From Thermofilaceae archaeon (GTDB taxonomy: Archaea > Thermoproteota > Thermoprotei > Thermofilales > Thermofilaceae), in the NCBI GenBank assembly GCA_026986905.1, contig JALSNQ010000006.1, positions 87,634-141,721 of the forward strand: DNA of 54,088 nt, in the 5' to 3' direction. The notes under the pieces were generated by a model that did no database searches, had not been told where the DNA came from, and worked only from the letters and a program-made list of their open reading frames with translations. Within the stretch, counting starts at the first letter, position 1. The number at the start of each line of letters is the position of its first letter. Made by a program: the position numbers and the translations under genes. Below, piece after piece: positions 6,949 through 14,583 of the stretch.

Positions 6949-8193
6949 CTAGCCGACTACTGCTTTTAATGTACGTCCCCTGAAGCGCGCTATGACTTCT
7001 TCCCTCCCCTCTACCTCGAGGGCTATGCCTAGATCCGTGTCTCTGAGGCTTATTATACGGCACTTTTCGCCTATCTCTTTTATCAAGTAGCTTTGACTGT
7101 AGGGTAGTATCAGTTTCTCGCGTGTTTTTCCCGGGAGCATTTTTAGTATCATTAATTTAAGCTCGTCCACGCCCGTGCCCTCAATGGCGGAGATAGCGAC
7201 GGTTTTCATGCCGTATCTGCCGAGCATTTCTAGGCGCGCCTCTAGTGTCTCGCTGTCGATCCTGTCTATTTTATTTGCCACGAGCATGATCTTCCTCCTC
7301 GGTATCGCGAGGCTAAAGAGGGTGGAGAGACTCGCTAGAAGTTTTCTCCTAATCTCTGCCTCATCCTCCGAAACATCTATGACGAGAAGTATGAGGTCTG
7401 CAAGCGTGTTTTCCCCCAATGTTGTATAGAAGGCGTCGAACAGTGTATCGGGGAGGCTGTCTATAAACCCTATAGTGTCGCTTATAAGTACGGGGAGCCC
7501 CTCTATCTCTATCTTCCTGGAAAACGTTGATAGAGTTGCGAAGGGGCGACCGTCAACATAGCCCTGCTTCCCCGTCAATGCTCTGAAAAGCGTTGTTTTC
7601 CCGGCCCCAGTGTAGCCTGTGAGAGACACGCTGTATAGTCCAGCCTCGACGCGTCTTTTCCACCTGTTATTTTTCTGCCTCCTGATGAAGCGTAGCTCCT
7701 TCTCTATCCTAGCGATTCTTCTGCTAACATATGTATAGTATGTGTCGACCGCATACTTTCCTCCACCGAGGAATCCGTGTAGTTCACCGCGCTTTGCGAG
7801 GCTTATATATTCCTTCGCGAAGCTTAACTCGCGTTTTAGCCGTGCAAGTTCTATCTGTAGCTTTGCCTCCCTGCTGCCGGCTCTGCTGGCGAATATCTCC
7901 AGTATTAGCTCGAACCTATCTTTTACTTCTACGCCAAGCTTTTTCCTTAAATTATATGCCTGGCTAGGCTTTAGCTCGTTAAAGAACACTACCGTGTCCG
8001 CGTGCGCCGCTTTGACTAGAGCCTTCAGTTCCAGTACCTTTCCCCGCCCAATATTGTACTTAGCGTCTTCATGCCTAACCTGTTCAAGCTCCCCAGCGAC
8101 GATGTAACCCGCGGCCTCAGCCAGTTCGCGTAGCTCGTAGAGAAGGCTTCTTTCACCTGGAAGCCTCCTCTGGACTATTATCGCGCGCCTCAT
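6949..8193 (-). CDS. hflX: HflX-type ribosome-binding GTPase
   Basis: This is a GTPase that in bacteria splits stalled ribosomes. Archaeal members bind the large subunit. An N-terminal HflX domain covers about residues 1-170, with the characteristic YNIGRGKVLELK and VFFNELKPSQAYNL. A helical linker rich in Lys/Arg follows. The GTPase domain has P-loop GYTGAGKTTLF, G3 DTIGF and G4 NKID. The C-terminal extension is AdoMet-free and short. The length of 414 residues is typical. It lies 14 nt downstream of the MBF1 gene and 9 nt before trm56, inside a four-gene operon. Confidence 0.92.
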   Translation of the reverse strand: MRRAIIVQRRLPGERSLLYELRELAEAAGYIVAGELEQVRHEDAKYNIGRGKVLELKALVKAAHADTVVFFNELKPSQAYNLRKKLGVEVKDRFELILEIFASRAGSREAKLQIELARLKRELSFAKEYISLAKRGELHGFLGGGKYAVDTYYTYVSRRIARIEKELRFIRRQKNNRWKRRVEAGLYSVSLTGYTGAGKTTLFRALTGKQGYVDGRPFATLSTFSRKIEIEGLPVLISDTIGFIDSLPDTLFDAFYTTLGENTLADLILLVIDVSEDEAEIRRKLLASLSTLFSLAIPRRKIMLVANKIDRIDSETLEARLEMLGRYGMKTVAISAIEGTGVDELKLMILKMLPGKTREKLILPYSQSYLIKEIGEKCRIISLRDTDLGIALEVEGREEVIARFRGRTLKAVVG

Positions 8194-8207
8194 ATTTTGG
8201 AGAACAC

Positions 8208-8687
8208 CTATTCTCTGAACTCTACAATATCGCCCAGCGTTAACTCGTAGTCGCTGCCCCCCTCGCCGCCTCCATATAGCTCTTCCTCCGTATACGTTTC
8301 GACAAGCTTTATCTTCAACACCTTCTCGAGCTTTCTTGCAAGTTTAATGGTGGGCTGAAGCTTGCCGGACTCTATCCGCCTAATGGTGGACTCCTTCTCA
8401 CCCACCATCGTGGCGAGAACTTCCCTCGTCAACCCCATTTTTTCGCGGGCCTCCCTTATTCTCGTCGCGTAGTCGTCTACTATTTCCTCTATAAGCTCGC
8501 TTCTCCTACTCCTCCGCATACCCATCCTCCTATACGTGCCTCTCCTCTGTGGTTTAGAAAAATCTATAACCGATACCACGTGCTTGCCCCTAGCACAGGA
8601 GGGGCATACTATGAGTTCCGCCCGGTCTACGATCACCTTATATGCAACACCCCTAATTTCTCTGCCACAGAGCTCGCAGCGAACCAT
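8208..8687 (-). CDS. mbf1: Multiprotein bridging factor 1 homolog
   Basis: The archaeal MBF1 architecture is complete in 159 residues. An N-terminal zinc ribbon (CELC near residue 4, CPSC near residue 29) is followed by a basic linker (RRGTYRRMGMRRSRRSE). A Cro-type HTH follows, covering LTREVLATMVGEKESTIRRI then ESGKLQP. The acidic C-terminus ends in a hydrophobic ELTLGDIVEF patch. MBF1 is reported to associate with ribosomes in Archaea. It is the first gene of the operon and faces the divergent PUA gene across 70 bp. Confidence 0.92.
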   Translation of the reverse strand: MVRCELCGREIRGVAYKVIVDRAELIVCPSCARGKHVVSVIDFSKPQRRGTYRRMGMRRSRRSELIEEIVDDYATRIREAREKMGLTREVLATMVGEKESTIRRIESGKLQPTIKLARKLEKVLKIKLVETYTEEELYGGGEGGSDYELTLGDIVEFRE

Positions 8688-8761
8688 ACCAATCTATATC
8701 CTTCACGGCGGCCGGGCATAATATATATTCTCGCGCTCTATGCATGAGAGGTGCCTTCCCT

Positions 8762-9241
8762 ATGGCGGAAATAAGCTGGGAGAAGCCTTCAGTGAAGGAT
8801 AAAAAGACCGTCGCCGCATTGTTCCTATACCAGTATGGCGTAAAGCCCGAGGATGTAGGCCTCGAAGACTACGATATCTCCAGGTCTAGGAAAACCGGTA
8901 GAATACGTTATCTCGGAGTTGACGGCAGAATATATGCGACGATAAGGGCCACAGACGGCTTTATAGTGCCGTTGCGCCCACTAGCGGCTAGGCTTGCAGG
9001 TGAATCGGAGTATAGGGTTGCTGTTAGCAGTGAGGCGGCCGAGTACGTTGGCAGGGGGAGAACGGTGTTTGCACGCCATGTAGTCTCTGCGGGAAATGTA
9101 ATAAGGCCGGGGGATGAAGTCGCGGTGACGGATGTAGAGGGAAAAATTGTAGCGGTAGGTAAAGCGTTGCTGCCGGGTAGAGACATGCCGACTATCATGA
9201 GGGGGAAGGCTGTTAAGACCAGGCACGGATTTCTACAGTAG
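8762..9241 (+). CDS. PUA-domain RNA-binding protein
   Basis: A C-terminal PUA domain is clear: VFARHVVSAGNVIRPGDEVA then TDVEGKIVAVGKALL and GKAVKTRHGF. PUA domains bind structured RNA in tRNA and rRNA modification enzymes. The N-terminal 75 residues (DYDISRSRKTGRIRYLGVDG) look like the pre-PUA region seen in archaeal stand-alone PUA proteins, and no catalytic domain is present. The ATG at 8762 has GAGGTG 9 nt upstream. The track ATG at 8744 lies close to the RNA start expected from the TATA (ATAATATATA at 8718), so a leaderless start there is possible. Confidence 0.75.
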   Translation: MAEISWEKPSVKDKKTVAALFLYQYGVKPEDVGLEDYDISRSRKTGRIRYLGVDGRIYATIRATDGFIVPLRPLAARLAGESEYRVAVSSEAAEYVGRGRTVFARHVVSAGNVIRPGDEVAVTDVEGKIVAVGKALLPGRDMPTIMRGKAVKTRHGFLQ

Positions 9242-9291
9242 ACTCGAAAAACCGTGCTTTGGAATCATTACAAAAAATGGCGTTTTGACGG

Positions 9292-9612
9292 CTACCTCCT
9301 GTATAATACTACGTATCTAAACTGGCGCCTATTCTCAATCTTCGCATTTAGCCTTTCCTTGAGTGCTCGCTCTATCTCCCTATAGTAATACTGGTTTGTG
9401 AGCCTTGCAGGAGGTCTTATCCTGGGCACGAGCCCCCTGATAATGTTTATGTCCGTTGTCTTCTTGATGTAGGAGACGTAGGCGTATCTGAGGAGTGTCC
9501 TCAGTTTTATCGAGATTTTCTTAGATTTTGTCGACTCGATAATCTTCTCAGCGATGATTACTACCTGTTCGATAAGCTTCTCTTTTTCTTTGTCAACCAT
9601 AGAAGCTGACAT
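9292..9612 (-). CDS. Small basic protein of unknown function
   Basis: This protein has 106 residues, is strongly basic and is predicted mostly helical (KLIEQVVIIAEKIIESTKS), with a C-terminal region rich in Arg and Tyr (NQYYYREIERALKERLN). I do not recognise the family. GGGTGA sits 4 nt before the ATG at 9612, which supports that start. An AT-rich stretch (TATTTTTATATAAAAAATAT) upstream is a likely promoter. Its charge suggests nucleic-acid contact, but that is only inference. Confidence 0.6.
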   Translation of the reverse strand: MSASMVDKEKEKLIEQVVIIAEKIIESTKSKKISIKLRTLLRYAYVSYIKKTTDINIIRGLVPRIRPPARLTNQYYYREIERALKERLNAKIENRRQFRYVVLYRR

Positions 9613-9709
9613 GAAGTCACCCTTTTCTCGACTCCTGTAGTATTTTTATATAAAAAATATTTAAGGATAACCGTTTTTCATTTGAGTGAAATCGTTTATA
9701 GTCGATAAA

Positions 9710-10180
9710 TTATATGGCTTGCATATATTTCTGGACGATGCTTTCAACATGCTTTCTGTCCACACCGAGGGCTCTAGCTATTCTGCCGATCCTATCCTGC
9801 AACGGCGGCGAAAAATACATGTTATCCGTATAGATTAGTGCACCGTCCTCTCCAATTATTTTGAAAAGTACACCCGATTTGCCCTTTACGCGGTCCTTGT
9901 ATGCATAGACCTTTAGTATGGGCGAAGAGGCCTGTACATCCCCCTCGTAAACCTCTATGATGTACTCTCCGTGTATGAGATCGTTGAATGAGATGTTGAA
10001 TAGATCGCCGAACTCTGCGTCAAAGTCAAAGATGTCTTGTTCCTCATTGAACTCTCTCTTAGTGGTCGGGACAGGTACTAGTTCACGGTTCTTTAGAATG
10101 TAGGCGCTACCGCTCGCCTCAAGCTTTATTGTACGGGGGTCCTCCGTGTCTACATTGAATGAAAAAAGTTTGATCGACAA
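9710..10180 (-). CDS. Unknown protein co-transcribed with tetraether synthase
   Basis: This 156-residue protein lies 10 nt downstream of the Tes gene on the same strand, so it is very likely in the same mRNA. The first 110 residues look all-beta (FSFNVDTEDPRTIKLEASGS, EYIIEVYEGDVQASSPILKV), and a helical C-terminus ends KHVESIVQKYMQAI. No cysteine cluster, signal peptide or membrane segment is visible. I do not recognise it. Context alone suggests a link to lipid biosynthesis, weakly. Confidence 0.65.
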   Translation of the reverse strand: MSIKLFSFNVDTEDPRTIKLEASGSAYILKNRELVPVPTTKREFNEEQDIFDFDAEFGDLFNISFNDLIHGEYIIEVYEGDVQASSPILKVYAYKDRVKGKSGVLFKIIGEDGALIYTDNMYFSPPLQDRIGRIARALGVDRKHVESIVQKYMQAI

Positions 10181-10190
10181 GCCGGGACAC

Positions 10191-12032
10191 CTATTCGATT
10201 ACAGGTATCCCGAACTTCTTTGAAGCAAGCACGTGGTCCTCGTATGGTATGGAGTCTATGTCGAAGAGCCCCTCATAGTGGCGTCTGTAGGGCTCACCGG
10301 ACAGCAGCTTCTTAATGTTACGCCTGTATTTTAGGTCGATGAGTTTCTGGCCCGTCATTTCCTCCCACTCCTTAATTGTGTATGAGAAGGCCTTCTGCGC
10401 TCTGTCCCTATAGAGGTCTGGTATAACGTTGAAGGAACAGAAGGGAACCTCGCGGCCGTCAGGCATCACGTAGTGGATATCGCATCTCATAACCCTAGCT
10501 ACGTCGTGGTTGTAGAGATCCTGGAAGTGCATCATCCCTAGGAATAATGAGTTATAGTGGAACTCGCCCAGCGAGCTGTAGTCGTGGCGTACAAACACCT
10601 TGTAGAGGAGCCTCATTATCCTCTTACCTTCACGGAGCCTCTTCGGGGCCTTGCTCACGTCAACGAACTTCCTAAGTTTCACCAGGACATCGAGGAAGAC
10701 CAGGTACTTGTTCTTCCCCTTCTCCAGCTCATCTGCCTTCTCGTCTAGGAATTTCAGCAAACCGTCGACGTCTATAAACCTTGTGATAGGTATTATTTCT
10801 CCGTTCTCCTGCCAGACGTAAGTTGCCGCGCCGCAGGCGAAATGCGTTGTGAATGCTATCTTCGGCTCCCCCGTGACAGCCTCTATGAACCTTGAAATGG
10901 GTACAACGCTAGGCACCGGGTACCAGTCGTAGCGTGATATCTGCCCCTCAGTCTCCTTCTCTATCTCTATTATCACATCGGGGATGGTTACGCGCTCCTT
11001 ATCTCTCTCCTTTCTAGGCATCCTTCCGGTTATTGAAACAGGCTGTATGTTCACTCCCCTTACGATATCGTTGTGTTTTAGCCCGAATTTTACTATCTTT
11101 CCTACCTCGTGGAGGTTGTAGTTCTTTATCACCGTTGGGACGAGGACTACTCCCAGCCCTGCCTTACGGAGGTTGTCGAGGGTGTACGGTACTTCCCAGT
11201 GGTTTTTGGGGTTAGTGTAGGGGGTTACGCCGTCAAAGCTCATGTAGAGCACATTGGTGCCAGCCTCCCTCAAGCGGCGGGCAAGGTCTGCATCGAAGGC
11301 GAGCTTTATCCCGGTGGTGTTCACCTGGACGTGCGTGTAGCCCTCTTCCTTAGCTATCCTGACTATGTCGACGAGGTCGTCGCGCAGGGTTGGCTCGCCG
11401 CCGGTTATCTGGAGTGCTATCGCGGGCTGGGGTCGGAGGCGCCTGGCTTGGCGTAGCATGTAGCGTATATGTTCGAGTGTAGGCTCGTATATGTAGCCGG
11501 CGCGTGAAGCGAAGAAGAAGCAGTAGAAGCAGCTCAGGTCGCACCTATTTGTCACGACAATGTTTATGAGTGCTGGGTGCGACTTGTGGCGGGGACACAG
11601 GCCGCAGTTGTAGGGACAAGGGGCTACTAGGGGTACATGCGTGTTAAGATTACCTCTACCGTCATGCTGATGCCTACGGAACCGCTCATACATTTCGTAG
11701 TCTCCGAAGTAGAGCTCCTCTATTTCGCCGTGCTCCGGGCACACCTTTCTAATCCATACTTTGCCGTCCCGCTTGAACACCACGGCTCTTAGGAGCGAGT
11801 TGCAGTAGGGACAGGCGGAGAGCGTGTATGTTATTAGTTCTTCTCCCTCCCTTAACTCAGGCCTTGTTTTTAGGTAGAGGTTGTAGTCTTTCCCGAGCTT
11901 CGGCATGAGGAGGGGCCTTACCTTGTCCGCTATTCTCGCGAAGTCTTCGGCGCTGGCGTTTCTGAGCTTCTTATAGTCGACCCTTACCTCGCCGTTCTCC
12001 TTTAGATCTAGGAAGAGCTTGCTCTCTAACAT
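10191..12032 (-). CDS. tes: Radical SAM tetraether lipid synthase (Tes family)
   Basis: This family (MJ0619 and the Sulfolobus GDGT synthase) joins the tails of two archaeol lipids by radical coupling to make membrane-spanning tetraethers. An N-terminal Cys module (CPYCN near residue 74 and CPEHG near residue 100) is followed by a second Cys set, CPYNCGLCPRH near 138. The radical SAM motif CDLSCFYC lies near residue 165. The GGEP motif (ITGGEPTLRDD) binds AdoMet. Further Cys residues near the C-terminus (FACGA, MRCDI, PFCSF) could bind auxiliary clusters. The length of 613 residues fits. A leader with ATTTTTATATGTATAAG lies upstream. Older annotations call such proteins pterin methyltransferases. 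Confidence 0.85.
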   Translation of the reverse strand: MLESKLFLDLKENGEVRVDYKKLRNASAEDFARIADKVRPLLMPKLGKDYNLYLKTRPELREGEELITYTLSACPYCNSLLRAVVFKRDGKVWIRKVCPEHGEIEELYFGDYEMYERFRRHQHDGRGNLNTHVPLVAPCPYNCGLCPRHKSHPALINIVVTNRCDLSCFYCFFFASRAGYIYEPTLEHIRYMLRQARRLRPQPAIALQITGGEPTLRDDLVDIVRIAKEEGYTHVQVNTTGIKLAFDADLARRLREAGTNVLYMSFDGVTPYTNPKNHWEVPYTLDNLRKAGLGVVLVPTVIKNYNLHEVGKIVKFGLKHNDIVRGVNIQPVSITGRMPRKERDKERVTIPDVIIEIEKETEGQISRYDWYPVPSVVPISRFIEAVTGEPKIAFTTHFACGAATYVWQENGEIIPITRFIDVDGLLKFLDEKADELEKGKNKYLVFLDVLVKLRKFVDVSKAPKRLREGKRIMRLLYKVFVRHDYSSLGEFHYNSLFLGMMHFQDLYNHDVARVMRCDIHYVMPDGREVPFCSFNVIPDLYRDRAQKAFSYTIKEWEEMTGQKLIDLKYRRNIKKLLSGEPYRRHYEGLFDIDSIPYEDHVLASKKFGIPVIE

Positions 12033-12099
12033 GACACATCAATATGGTGTTTGGTAAGGGAATTTTTATATGTATAAGTAGAAGGTTTTGAACTTTGTA

Positions 12100-12684
12100 C
12101 TAGAATCGTGTGTCTGTAAAGATAACCTCGAGTTCTCTGGAGGGGAGCACAACGACGCTGTTCTTCAGGTAGTCCACCAGCCTGGACAATAATCTTTCCT
12201 CCCCGGCTGTAAGCCTTATCTCGCCGTGTCTTCTCATAAGTTCTATCTCGGATAGAATGTTCTGCGCCCTCAGAATATACTTTGCACGCTCAGAGTCTAT
12301 CTTCCCCCTAATAATCTTATATTCACGCTCACCCATCTCCCCGTTGACGAGTTTCTCGTTCGCTAGTAGGAGTTCCTCATGCAGGCTTCTAACGCGCCTT
12401 ACAATGGATTTCAGTTCACGGAACAACTCGCTCAACCTCCTGGAATCCTCCACCTTGAGGATAAGATTGCCGCCTTCTACTACCACTTTACCGGGGTCTA
12501 TGCTTATCCTTCCGCCGCCGGGAACCTTCACTATGAGCTTGATGGGTTTCTTGCTCTTCTTTGAGACGTAGATTTTCCAGATCTTCCCTACGAGGCGCCC
12601 CCTTGGAGTGTATATTTCTCTGTCAATAAGTTTTTCCAGGAATCTCTTGTTACCCCTGATGTCGGCTAGGAGTAGCCTCTCCAC
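12100..12684 (-). CDS. PRC-barrel/coiled-coil protein, CdvA-like
   Basis: An N-terminal PRC-barrel-like beta domain covers about residues 18-78 (LIDREIYTPRGRLVGKIWKI, then RISIDPGKVVVEGGNLILKV). A long coiled coil follows (RLSELFRELKSIVRRVRSLH to about residue 150), with a GEMGEREYKIIRGK turn. This order matches CdvA, the membrane-recruiting protein of the crenarchaeal ESCRT-like division system. The C-terminal tail (LPSRELEVIFTDTRF) might be the partner-binding strand. No cdvB or cdvC lies beside it, unlike the usual cdvABC cluster. It could therefore be a CdvA paralog or another PRC-barrel protein. Confidence 0.5.
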   Translation of the reverse strand: MERLLLADIRGNKRFLEKLIDREIYTPRGRLVGKIWKIYVSKKSKKPIKLIVKVPGGGRISIDPGKVVVEGGNLILKVEDSRRLSELFRELKSIVRRVRSLHEELLLANEKLVNGEMGEREYKIIRGKIDSERAKYILRAQNILSEIELMRRHGEIRLTAGEERLLSRLVDYLKNSVVVLPSRELEVIFTDTRF

Positions 12685-12703
12685 TGTCTACACCACTATT
12701 AGT

Positions 12704-12850
12704 GTGGCAGTTGATAGGAGATATCACCTAGTTCACGGCCTTCTCCACGTAGTCGAGCTGTATAGTGGAGGTATTACATATGACTACTCGGCCGCACAGG
12801 CGACAGTAAGAGTTATCCGGGGCCGCATTAAACTAGTTTTAGCCTGCTAA
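12704..12850 (+). CDS. Possible 48-residue protein upstream of DUF1512
   Basis: A GTG-initiated frame reads VAVDRRYHLVHGLLHVVELY, then SGGITYDYSAAQATVRVIRG and a basic hydrophobic end, with a stop 10 nt before the DUF1512 ATG. The residue mix looks like protein rather than random sequence, and it fills an otherwise empty 175-bp gap. No family is recognised and no strong ribosome binding site is visible. It may be only the divergent promoter region. Confidence 0.3.
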   Translation: MAVDRRYHLVHGLLHVVELYSGGITYDYSAAQATVRVIRGRIKLVLAC

Positions 12851-12860
12851 GGTGTGCTAC

Positions 12861-13946
12861 ATGGATGGTACAACCTACGATCTCATCGTTACCATGATAG
12901 TATTGATGCTCTTCGCCTATCTTTCACGGGAACTCGAGGTTATGAGAGCTATCAGCGAGATAGAAGGATATCTTGCACTTTTCAAGCAGAGCAGGGATAC
13001 AGCATTCCAGGCTCTGCTACGCAGCCTAGGAAGGTTCTCGAGCCTCGACAGAAAAATGGTCGAAGAAAAGGCTTCACAGCTAATCGAGATAGCGGTCATT
13101 TTCCCCGTTAACCTTGACCCCTACGGCATTGTGGAGAAGATTAGGCACGTGTTACGCGTAGAGGAGAAGGAGGTTGAAGAGGAGGTCTCAAGCATAGCCT
13201 CGCGGGGAAACCGTGTAGATGTCCAGAACTTAACGAACCTCGTTGAAGCCGTTAGGGCGCTAAACTACCTCTACAAGCTCGTAAACCACTACTACCTCAT
13301 TGCCAGGAAGTTTAAGAGCCTCTGGCTCATCCTCCAGCTCAACGCCCTTCTACCCTTCCTTTCAGAGGAGTTCAAAGCGTTGGAAGGCGCGGTGAAGGCC
13401 TTTAAGAACGGCTTGCCTATAGGCGACTCCGCAGGGCCATACGTCGCTGCAAAGCTCGCCAGAATTCTTGGTGCGAAGCGCCGCTACGAGCCCGTACCTG
13501 ACACCGAGGTTTTCTACGCGGAAATGGGGGGTAGGCGTATCTACCTCGCAAAGGCGAAGGGGCCCGGGGGGACCGTGGGAAGGCTTGACGAGGCCTTGGA
13601 ATGGATAACTGGTAGGGACGACGTGTCCTTAATAGTATCTGTTGATGCCGCGTTGAAGCTTGAGGGAGAGGAAACGGGCCTTATATCCCATGGATTTGGC
13701 GTTGCCATGGGCGGCGTAGGCGTCGAAAGGTTCCGTATAGAGGAGATAGCGACGAAGAAGAAGATCCCCCTTTACGCGGTTTTAATAAAGATGTCGGAGT
13801 GGGAGGCGAGCTCTATTATGGGGGAGAAGGTCTACAAGGCCGCCGATAAAGCCGTAGAAGTCGTGAAACAAGTATTGGAGCATAAAGTGAAGCCGGGGAC
13901 GGCCGCCGTAGTACTCGGCGTCGGTAATACGATAGGGGTGCCTTGA
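12861..13946 (+). CDS. DUF1512 family archaeal protein
   Basis: This is a 361-residue archaeal protein of unknown function matching the DUF1512 pattern. A short N-terminal hydrophobic segment (LIVTMIVLMLFAYL) probably anchors it. A helical middle follows, and then an alpha/beta C-terminal domain with a glycine-rich stretch (ETGLISHGFGVAMGGVGVER) and a final AAVVLGVGNTIGVP. The ATG at 12861 is preferred over the GTG at 12852 because AAGGTG lies 7 nt upstream of it. The next gene starts 1 nt after the stop, so the two are co-translated. Confidence 0.7.
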   Translation: MDGTTYDLIVTMIVLMLFAYLSRELEVMRAISEIEGYLALFKQSRDTAFQALLRSLGRFSSLDRKMVEEKASQLIEIAVIFPVNLDPYGIVEKIRHVLRVEEKEVEEEVSSIASRGNRVDVQNLTNLVEAVRALNYLYKLVNHYYLIARKFKSLWLILQLNALLPFLSEEFKALEGAVKAFKNGLPIGDSAGPYVAAKLARILGAKRRYEPVPDTEVFYAEMGGRRIYLAKAKGPGGTVGRLDEALEWITGRDDVSLIVSVDAALKLEGEETGLISHGFGVAMGGVGVERFRIEEIATKKKIPLYAVLIKMSEWEASSIMGEKVYKAADKAVEVVKQVLEHKVKPGTAAVVLGVGNTIGVP

Positions 13947-13947
13947 A

Positions 13948-14403
13948 ATGGGGGAGAACATAGTCGGGTCGCTTAAGAAGAAGTGGCTGCCGGTCTACGG
14001 CGTGCTGGCTGCGGCTACCGGGGTTTTGCTCGTGGGCCTTATGTACCTATACGCCAAGACGGGCGCCAATGACTATTCTATGGCGGCCATGGTGGACTCG
14101 CTATTTCTGCTCTATATTCTCTGGTCCATCTACAAGCTCGCAAAGCTCGAGTTTAAGCCTAGAAAGGTGGTTACACTCGTGAGATGTGAGAAATGCGGCT
14201 ACAGTGAGGAGAGGGATTACGCGCGCGGTGATTATTTGTTCAAAGTTAAAGGACAGTGCCCCAAGTGTGGAGCACCGTTACTCGTGGCCGGCATATATGT
14301 TAAAGAAGCTGGGGAGGAAGAACCCGACTTTACACCTCTTCCCTTGCCCACGGGACTGGCAACATTTATAACTACTTTCTCGGGGTTGAAGAGGGGTGAC
14401 TAG
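13948..14403 (+). CDS. Membrane protein with cytoplasmic zinc ribbon
   Basis: Two membrane segments (LPVYGVLAAATGVLLVGLMY and MVDSLFLLYILWSIYKL) lie in the first 70 residues. A zinc ribbon follows with CEKC near residue 79 and CPKC near residue 108. The topology suggests a helical hairpin with the ribbon on the cytoplasmic side. It sits 1 nt after DUF1512 and 3 nt before a further zinc-ribbon gene, forming a three-gene unit. I do not recognise the family. Confidence 0.65.
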   Translation: MGENIVGSLKKKWLPVYGVLAAATGVLLVGLMYLYAKTGANDYSMAAMVDSLFLLYILWSIYKLAKLEFKPRKVVTLVRCEKCGYSEERDYARGDYLFKVKGQCPKCGAPLLVAGIYVKEAGEEEPDFTPLPLPTGLATFITTFSGLKRGD

Positions 14404-14406
14404 AGG

Positions 14407-14583
14407 GTGGCATATGTCCCGAAGACGCTCGTAATAGGGCGCTGTGTGCGCTGCGGCAAGAAGCTATACCGGGGAGACGAGGTCTATTACTGCCCTCACT
14501 GCGAGGTCTACTACTGTGCTACGTGCGCGAAGAAGGTGTTCTACAAGTGCCCCATCTGCGGTAAGGAGCTCCAGAAGCGTTAA
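14407..14583 (+). CDS. 58-residue double zinc-ribbon protein (not in ORF track)
   Basis: A GTG start 3 nt after the previous stop opens a 58-codon frame, below the track's length limit. It has four knuckles in close order: CVRC, CPHC, CATC and CPIC, giving two treble-clef or ribbon zinc sites. The C-terminus is KELQKR. Its tight spacing with the membrane zinc-ribbon gene and DUF1512 implies one operon. The stop overlaps the convergent PAPS-reductase-like gene by 4 nt. Function unknown; small double ribbons like this often bind RNA or proteins. Confidence 0.75.
   Translation: MAYVPKTLVIGRCVRCGKKLYRGDEVYYCPHCEVYYCATCAKKVFYKCPICGKELQKR

Noticed and set aside
13557-13567. GGGGCCCGGGG as possible 3' acceptor strand of the split tRNA
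   Set aside because: It contains CGGGCCC on the minus strand but there is no T arm beside it, and it lies inside the DUF1512 coding sequence.
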